Assembly (NCBI GenBank): GCA_016187945.1
Contig: JACPIT010000005.1
Coordinates: forward strand, 558,001 to 622,000
Direction of reading: 5' to 3'
DNA: 64,000 nucleotides
DNA from: Opitutia bacterium
GTDB lineage: Bacteria; Verrucomicrobiota; Verrucomicrobiia; Opitutales; Opitutaceae
Shown: piece after piece, positions 59,790 through 64,000 of the stretch
Numbering within the stretch: the first letter of the stretch is position 1
How the letters are laid out: the number at the start of each line of letters is the position of its first letter
Translations under genes and position numbers: made by a program
The notes under the pieces: model-generated
The model's database searches: none
Told to the model about the DNA's origin: nothing
The model's input: only the letters and a program-made list of their open reading frames with translations

Positions 59790-62700
59790 ATGAAAACTCC
59801 CCGATGTGAAGGCGTCGCGTTGGCGCGCCCTTCAACCGCCCAACGCTCCAGCGCCGCCTGGCTGACGGCGCTCTGTCTCCTCGCCGCGCCTGCGTTCGCG
59901 CAGCTAGCGGCGCCCGCGCCGGCTCAACCCGCCGGCTCCGCCGCCAAAGTGCCGATCGAAACTTCGCCTGGCGCCGCCAAGCCCGGCGAGGAGCCGGTCT
60001 ACACGCTCACACCGTTCGAGGTGAACACCGACAAGGACGACGGCTTCATGGCGACGAACGCCGGCACCGCGACGAAGCTCGGCTTGGACATGAAAGACAT
60101 GTCCGCGCCGTATTCGGTCATGACCGGCGAATTTCTGAAGACGATGGGGATCACCGATCTTCAGTCGGCCGTCATGTGGTCGACTAACGGCGCGCCTGTG
60201 CTCGACGGCCAGGGCGCCGACCTCTTCGGCGGTGGCGGCACGTCGACGGCGTCGACGATGTATAACGTCCGCGGCGCGATCATCAACGCGGGCCAGCAAC
60301 GCAACTTCTTTCTCACTGCAGCCGTCGGCGACACTTACAACGTCGAGCGCATCGACTTCGGCCGCGGCCCGAACGCCGTGCTCTTCAACGTCGGCGCGAA
60401 CGACGCACTCGGCGGCGGCATCAGCACGCAGGGCAAGCGCCCGCGCGTCGACCGGAACCAGGATCGCATCAGCGCCGTTTTCGGCTCGTGGGATTACTAC
60501 CGCGGCACGCTCGACCTCAACCGCGTGCTCATCCCCAACAAACTCGCGGTGCGAGCCAACTTCCTCTACCAGACGCGCAAGGGCTGGCAGGATCAGGAAA
60601 TGGAAGAGCGCACCGGCGTGACGCTGTCCGCGCTCTACCGCTTCAGCCAGAAAACCGAACTGCAGGTCGAAGCCATCTCCGACCGCATCTCGCGCTCGCG
60701 CGTGCCGCTGCCGTATTTCGACAACATGAGCGGCTGGAACGGCAAAACGGTTTTCGACGGCCCGATCACGAACGACCAGATCAACGGCCTCGCGCCGCTC
60801 GCCGACGGCACGTTCCTCTCCCGCGGCCCGTCCAGCCCGACCAGCTCCACCATCGTCGCCTACAGCGGCCAGCCTGAAGGCGTGTGGCGTGAAGGCGGCA
60901 GCGTCTACATCTACGACCCGGCCAGCAACTCGGTGATGAACTGGATCAACACCGGCAGCACGCGCCGCGGCGACGAGACGCCGCTGACGCCGATCTACAT
61001 CGATGGCGTCGCGTGGACGCGCTTCAACAACAACGAAATTCTCCCCATCGGCAATTACGGCTCGAGCGGCGGCAACAGCCGCACGCCCGGTGTCACCAGC
61101 AACGGCGGCGCGGCGGCGTTCAACGACATGATCAACCTGCCCGGCAACCTGTTCTCGAAGGTTACCGCCAACTCACACTTCTCCGTCCCCGGCAAACGCT
61201 TCTCCGCGATGCCGAACCGCCCGCTCTTCGTGCAGCCGACGAAGGACATCAACGCCGCGTTCCGCCACCAGATCGGCGACTCGCTCTACCTCGAGATCGG
61301 CGGCGACTTCAACCGCGTGCGCGAGCAGCCGCTCGCCAGTTACCTCGGCCTGCGCACGGGCTTCATCGATCTCAACCGCAAGCTCCCGAACGGCGAGGCC
61401 AACCCACACTTCCTCGATCCCTACTCGCAGGTCGACATGACCTACAACGTCCGCCTCATGGACAACTGGGGCGTGCGCGCGAATCTCGCCTGGATCAAAG
61501 ATCTCGGCAAGTGGGGCCACTACACGCTCAACCTCACCGGCTCTTACAGCGGCCGCGAAGTCGACTACACGCGCTACACGCTCAGCACCGCGATGGCCGC
61601 CGACCCGCGCGAGTGGCAAAACGGCAGCCAGCGCATCCGCGTGCGCTACTACTGGAACGACACCGCCCGCCCGTGGGACGAGGTCGCACCGACCTCGCTC
61701 TTCGAACGCACGCCCACGGGCACCGGCAACAGCTACACGACTTCCACCACCGCGCTCAAACCGCGCTGGACGCTCTTCGAATGGTCGGACCGCCAGGAAA
61801 AAACCAAGAGCGCGATCTTCGCCTTCGCCGCGCGCTATTTCGACAACAAGCTCATCGTCAGCCCCGGCGTGCGCGTCGACCAGCAGTGGACCTACGTGCG
61901 GAACATGCCCACGAACTGGGGCTTCCTTCCCAACAATCCTAGCTGGGACGGCGTCTCGCTCGACGATCGCTACTGGCGCCCCGACGCGCCCGCCGATTGG
62001 AAGACGCTCAGCTACATCCCGCGCAACCCCGACGGCACGCCGCGCTCACTCCAACCCGTGCCCGCGTTCGGCAACCGCCCGACCATCTCCGGTCGCAACG
62101 GCGTCGACACCGCGAATCCGCTCTACGCCAACGACCGCTTCCGCGGCGACTACAACAACCCCGCGGTGAAGCAGACCATCGTGCTGAAGAACCTCGGCCT
62201 CACTTACCACGTCTTCCGCTGGATGTCGCTCAAGGCGAACTACGGCGAAGGCTACAAGCCGCTCGATCCGGGCCGGTTCCTCCTCGACGGCACCGACGCG
62301 CTCCCCGAGCGCGGCGTCGCCTACGAAGGCGGCGTCACGTTCAGCCTCTTCCGCGACCGCCTCACGATCACTCCGCGCTACTATTTCAACCGGAAGGAAA
62401 ATCGCCTCGGCGATCCGCCCGCCGGCGGCAAAGACGGTGCGATCAACAGCCTGATCCGCCGCCGCGCCTGGAACGACGCGAATCCCGACGGCCGCAATTC
62501 CTTCGGCTACGGCGAAATTCTCGGCGGCGATTACTTCGCGACGAAGAACAACGGCGTCGAAGTCGAAATCAACGGCCGCATCACGAAAGGTTGGCGCGTC
62601 ATGGCCAACTTCGGCACCGGCCAGCTCATCGACTACGATCGCTGGAAGAACACCCGCGCCTACATCAACAGCCGCAAGGCCGAGTTCCTCGACGTCCTGA

Positions 62701-63413
62701 AAGCCGCCGGCGGCACGCTCGACACCAGCGCCAAACCCTACAACGCCGGCCACGCCGTCGAAGCCGCGCCGGGTTTCGCCATCCCCGATCCCGCCGTCAC
62801 CGACGCGATGATCAACGCCGCCGGCGGCAACATCGGCAACCGCACCGGCGCGATCAACAACTACAACGACATCTGGGTCCAATACGACAACATCGGCCTT
62901 CTCGCCGACACCATCGGCATCAAGCGCATGTCGATGAAAGTCTTCACCGACTACAGCGTGCAGCGCGGCACCTTCAAAGGCCTGCGCGTCGGCCTCGGCT
63001 GGCAATACGTCGACAAGGACATCGCCGGCTACCGCTCCGGCGACACGATCCCGAATCCGGCGTTCAACTCCTCGCAACCGATCTCCGCGAGCAACCGCCC
63101 GTGGATGGACGACCCTAACGTCGACCTCAACACGCCCGTCTGGGTGAAGCGCCCGTCGGAAGTCACCGCCACCTTCGGCTACTCGAAGCGCCTGCACTCG
63201 GGCTTCGCGCTCCTCGACGGCAAGGAACTCGAAATCCAGCTCACCATCCGCAATCTCCTCAACAAACAGGAGGTCTACTTCCAGGACGACGGCGTCACGC
63301 TCCGTCCGCCGAACGGCGACTACACGCAGCCGAACCGCGTCGCCGTCCCCGGCCGCATCGCCGGTTACCAGCGCCCGATCAACTTCGAGCTGATGGCCGC
63401 GCTGAAGTTCTGA
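59790..63413 (+). CDS. Very large TonB-dependent receptor
   Basis: A 1207-residue receptor. The signal peptide (about residues 20-38, ending AFAQ) follows a positively charged N-terminus. A proline/alanine-rich linker leads to YTLTPFEVNTDKDDGF (about 71-86) as a TonB-box-like start, a plug domain (about 90-215) and a large barrel ending RPINFELMAALKF. It is longer than typical (700-1000) but the type is common in Opitutus-like genomes. With GH43 and the symporter just upstream, it probably imports xylan- or arabinan-derived oligosaccharides. I chose the ATG before KTPRCEG; the open frame upstream overlaps the GH43 end. Confidence 0.9.
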   Translation: MKTPRCEGVALARPSTAQRSSAAWLTALCLLAAPAFAQLAAPAPAQPAGSAAKVPIETSPGAAKPGEEPVYTLTPFEVNTDKDDGFMATNAGTATKLGLDMKDMSAPYSVMTGEFLKTMGITDLQSAVMWSTNGAPVLDGQGADLFGGGGTSTASTMYNVRGAIINAGQQRNFFLTAAVGDTYNVERIDFGRGPNAVLFNVGANDALGGGISTQGKRPRVDRNQDRISAVFGSWDYYRGTLDLNRVLIPNKLAVRANFLYQTRKGWQDQEMEERTGVTLSALYRFSQKTELQVEAISDRISRSRVPLPYFDNMSGWNGKTVFDGPITNDQINGLAPLADGTFLSRGPSSPTSSTIVAYSGQPEGVWREGGSVYIYDPASNSVMNWINTGSTRRGDETPLTPIYIDGVAWTRFNNNEILPIGNYGSSGGNSRTPGVTSNGGAAAFNDMINLPGNLFSKVTANSHFSVPGKRFSAMPNRPLFVQPTKDINAAFRHQIGDSLYLEIGGDFNRVREQPLASYLGLRTGFIDLNRKLPNGEANPHFLDPYSQVDMTYNVRLMDNWGVRANLAWIKDLGKWGHYTLNLTGSYSGREVDYTRYTLSTAMAADPREWQNGSQRIRVRYYWNDTARPWDEVAPTSLFERTPTGTGNSYTTSTTALKPRWTLFEWSDRQEKTKSAIFAFAARYFDNKLIVSPGVRVDQQWTYVRNMPTNWGFLPNNPSWDGVSLDDRYWRPDAPADWKTLSYIPRNPDGTPRSLQPVPAFGNRPTISGRNGVDTANPLYANDRFRGDYNNPAVKQTIVLKNLGLTYHVFRWMSLKANYGEGYKPLDPGRFLLDGTDALPERGVAYEGGVTFSLFRDRLTITPRYYFNRKENRLGDPPAGGKDGAINSLIRRRAWNDANPDGRNSFGYGEILGGDYFATKNNGVEVEINGRITKGWRVMANFGTGQLIDYDRWKNTRAYINSRKAEFLDVLKAAGGTLDTSAKPYNAGHAVEAAPGFAIPDPAVTDAMINAAGGNIGNRTGAINNYNDIWVQYDNIGLLADTIGIKRMSMKVFTDYSVQRGTFKGLRVGLGWQYVDKDIAGYRSGDTIPNPAFNSSQPISASNRPWMDDPNVDLNTPVWVKRPSEVTATFGYSKRLHSGFALLDGKELEIQLTIRNLLNKQEVYFQDDGVTLRPPNGDYTQPNRVAVPGRIAGYQRPINFELMAALKF

Positions 63414-63436
63414 GCGCCCGCCACGCGTCTCTCAAC

Positions 63437-63470
63437 GTGCCGCCGAGCCGTGCGCCGGCGGCACTTTTTT
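63437..63470 (+). terminator. Rho-independent terminator after the receptor gene
   Basis: Stem GTGCCGCC/GGCGGCAC followed by six T, 24 bases after the receptor stop. Confidence 0.88.
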
Positions 63471-63490
63471 CGACCACCCGAACCGATTTT

Positions 63491-63516
63491 CCAGTGAAAC
63501 CGCCGTCGCGTTTCAC
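63491..63516. promoter_or_regulatory. Candidate LacI-type operator before the last gene
   Basis: CCAGTGAAAC, nine bases, then GTTTCAC. The half-site matches 54945 and 59667, with different spacing between the arms. Confidence 0.5.
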
Positions 63517-63600
63517 CGCGCTGCGACTAGCGTCCTGACTCTCGCCGGTCGTTCTGCCGATCGCGACACCCACCCCGTCATCGCCCCTTGAATCCCTCTT

Positions 63601-63679
63601 GTCATTGCGAGGAGTGCAGCGACGAAGCAATCCAGCGTTCGCTGGATCGGCGCGCGCCTGCGCCTGACCCGCGCTGACA
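63601..63679. repeat. GTCATTGCGAGGAGT-type repeat
   Basis: Very similar to the 52442 copy (GTCATTGCGAGGAGTGCAGC, ATCCAGCG/CGCTGGAT); the right end is decayed. Confidence 0.85.
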
Positions 63680-63714
63680 AACCCGAGCGAACGCTCACCT
63701 AAACCTCTCCCATC

Positions 63715-64000
63715 GTGTCCGCCTCCCGGCCATCCCCCGCCGCCCCTCGCCGCTTCATCGAACCCGGCCAGCTCTGGCCCGACGATCGCGGCGTGCACAT
63801 CCAGGCTCACGGCGGCGCCGTCGTGCGGCATGGCGACGCGTGGTTCTGGTTCGGCGAAGACCGCTCGCGCGATAACGACCCCGCGCGCCGCTGCATCGCC
63901 TGCTACGTGTCGCGCGATTTGGTCAACTGGACGTTCCGCGGCCAGGTGCTGCGCCTCGCCGACCCGGAGAACATCGGCCCCGAGTGGATTCTCGAGCGGC
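63715..64000 (+). CDS. GH43-like glycoside hydrolase, 5' part
   Basis: The first 95 codons of a gene that runs off the window. From GTG 63715 it reads into IQAHGGAVVRHGDAWFWFGED (about residues 34-54) and CYVSRDLVNWTFRGQVL (about 66-82). This resembles GH43 enzymes of the exo-galactanase-like subfamilies, where AHGG and the YYWFGE-type strand open the propeller. No signal peptide is seen with this start. It follows the receptor and an operator-like site, so it may belong to the same regulon. Confidence 0.75.
   Translation, partial: MSASRPSPAAPRRFIEPGQLWPDDRGVHIQAHGGAVVRHGDAWFWFGEDRSRDNDPARRCIACYVSRDLVNWTFRGQVLRLADPENIGPEWILER

Larger units (their letters stand above)
63414..63714. other. Intergenic region with terminator, operator-like site and repeat
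   Basis: Contains a terminator (63437-63470), a CCAGTGAAAC/GTTTCAC inverted repeat (63491-63516) and a GTCATTGCGAGG repeat (63601-63679). I see no gene. Confidence 0.7.

Noticed and set aside
56021-59791. A minus-strand open frame of 1256 codons opposite the symporter and GH43 genes
   Set aside because: Its product is arginine-, glutamate- and alanine-rich with no motif. The plus strand carries two intact known families over the same bases.

Overview
The window is high-GC bacterial DNA that looks like a chromosomal segment of a verrucomicrobial soil or gut bacterium, most likely of the Opitutaceae. This rests on gene content (two very large TonB-dependent receptors, several glycoside hydrolases, LacI-type regulators, sodium:solute symporters with the same extended C-terminus, OleC/OleD) and on the many interspersed short hairpins. 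It is inference from recognised families; no rRNA or tRNA gene is present to confirm it.

Layout. 0-12.4 kb is a housekeeping block: an orphan response regulator, an ExoD-like membrane protein, queE and queC (queuosine precursor synthesis), a glycerophosphodiester phosphodiesterase, a histone-deacetylase-like amidohydrolase, RNase D, oleC and oleD (beta-lactone/olefin synthesis), and two RNA methyltransferases. 12.7-21 kb carries a CstA-type transporter, malto-oligosyltrehalose synthase (treY), a GH15 enzyme and a GH1-like glycosidase. 21.2-28.6 kb is a sugar-utilisation unit: LacI regulator, TonB-dependent receptor and secreted GH2 beta-galactosidase. 28.8-36.5 kb holds a secreted protein of unknown function, a PafA-like alkaline phosphatase, a sugar-porter MFS transporter, a DUF5009/NagX-like membrane protein and a phosphatidylinositol-type phospholipase C. 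36.6-41.4 kb holds an isolated AAA ATPase in a lower-GC patch, a large symporter, and a RAYT transposase flanked by its own REP sequences. 41.5-53.6 kb contains a cytochrome c/sugar dehydrogenase, a Gfo/Idh oxidoreductase and SDR, then the inositol operon iolB-iolD-iolE-transaldolase-iolA-iolG. 53.9-64 kb is a second sugar unit: LacI regulator, 2-hydroxyacid dehydrogenase, symporter, GH43 xylosidase, giant TonB-dependent receptor and the start of another GH43-like gene.

The most interesting biology is the inositol operon. It has every step from inositol to 5-dehydro-2-deoxygluconate, plus the last step (IolA), but no kinase IolC or aldolase IolJ. In their place sits a transaldolase with an intact Schiff-base lysine. 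Its chemistry could move the dihydroxyacetone part of 5-dehydro-2-deoxygluconate to glyceraldehyde-3-phosphate and release malonate semialdehyde, replacing kinase and aldolase in one step.

The second theme is repeats. At least ten families of REP-like hairpins (GTAG or GGAG followed by a palindrome, mostly as inverted pairs) fill the gaps between genes. Four genes use the TAG inside a GTAG as their stop codon. Heptamer tandem repeats and a 19-bp palindrome encoding CNLLGY are inserted inside reading frames of oleC, oleD and the RNA methyltransferase gene. The gene boundaries and protein loops of this genome appear to be shaped by small repeats.
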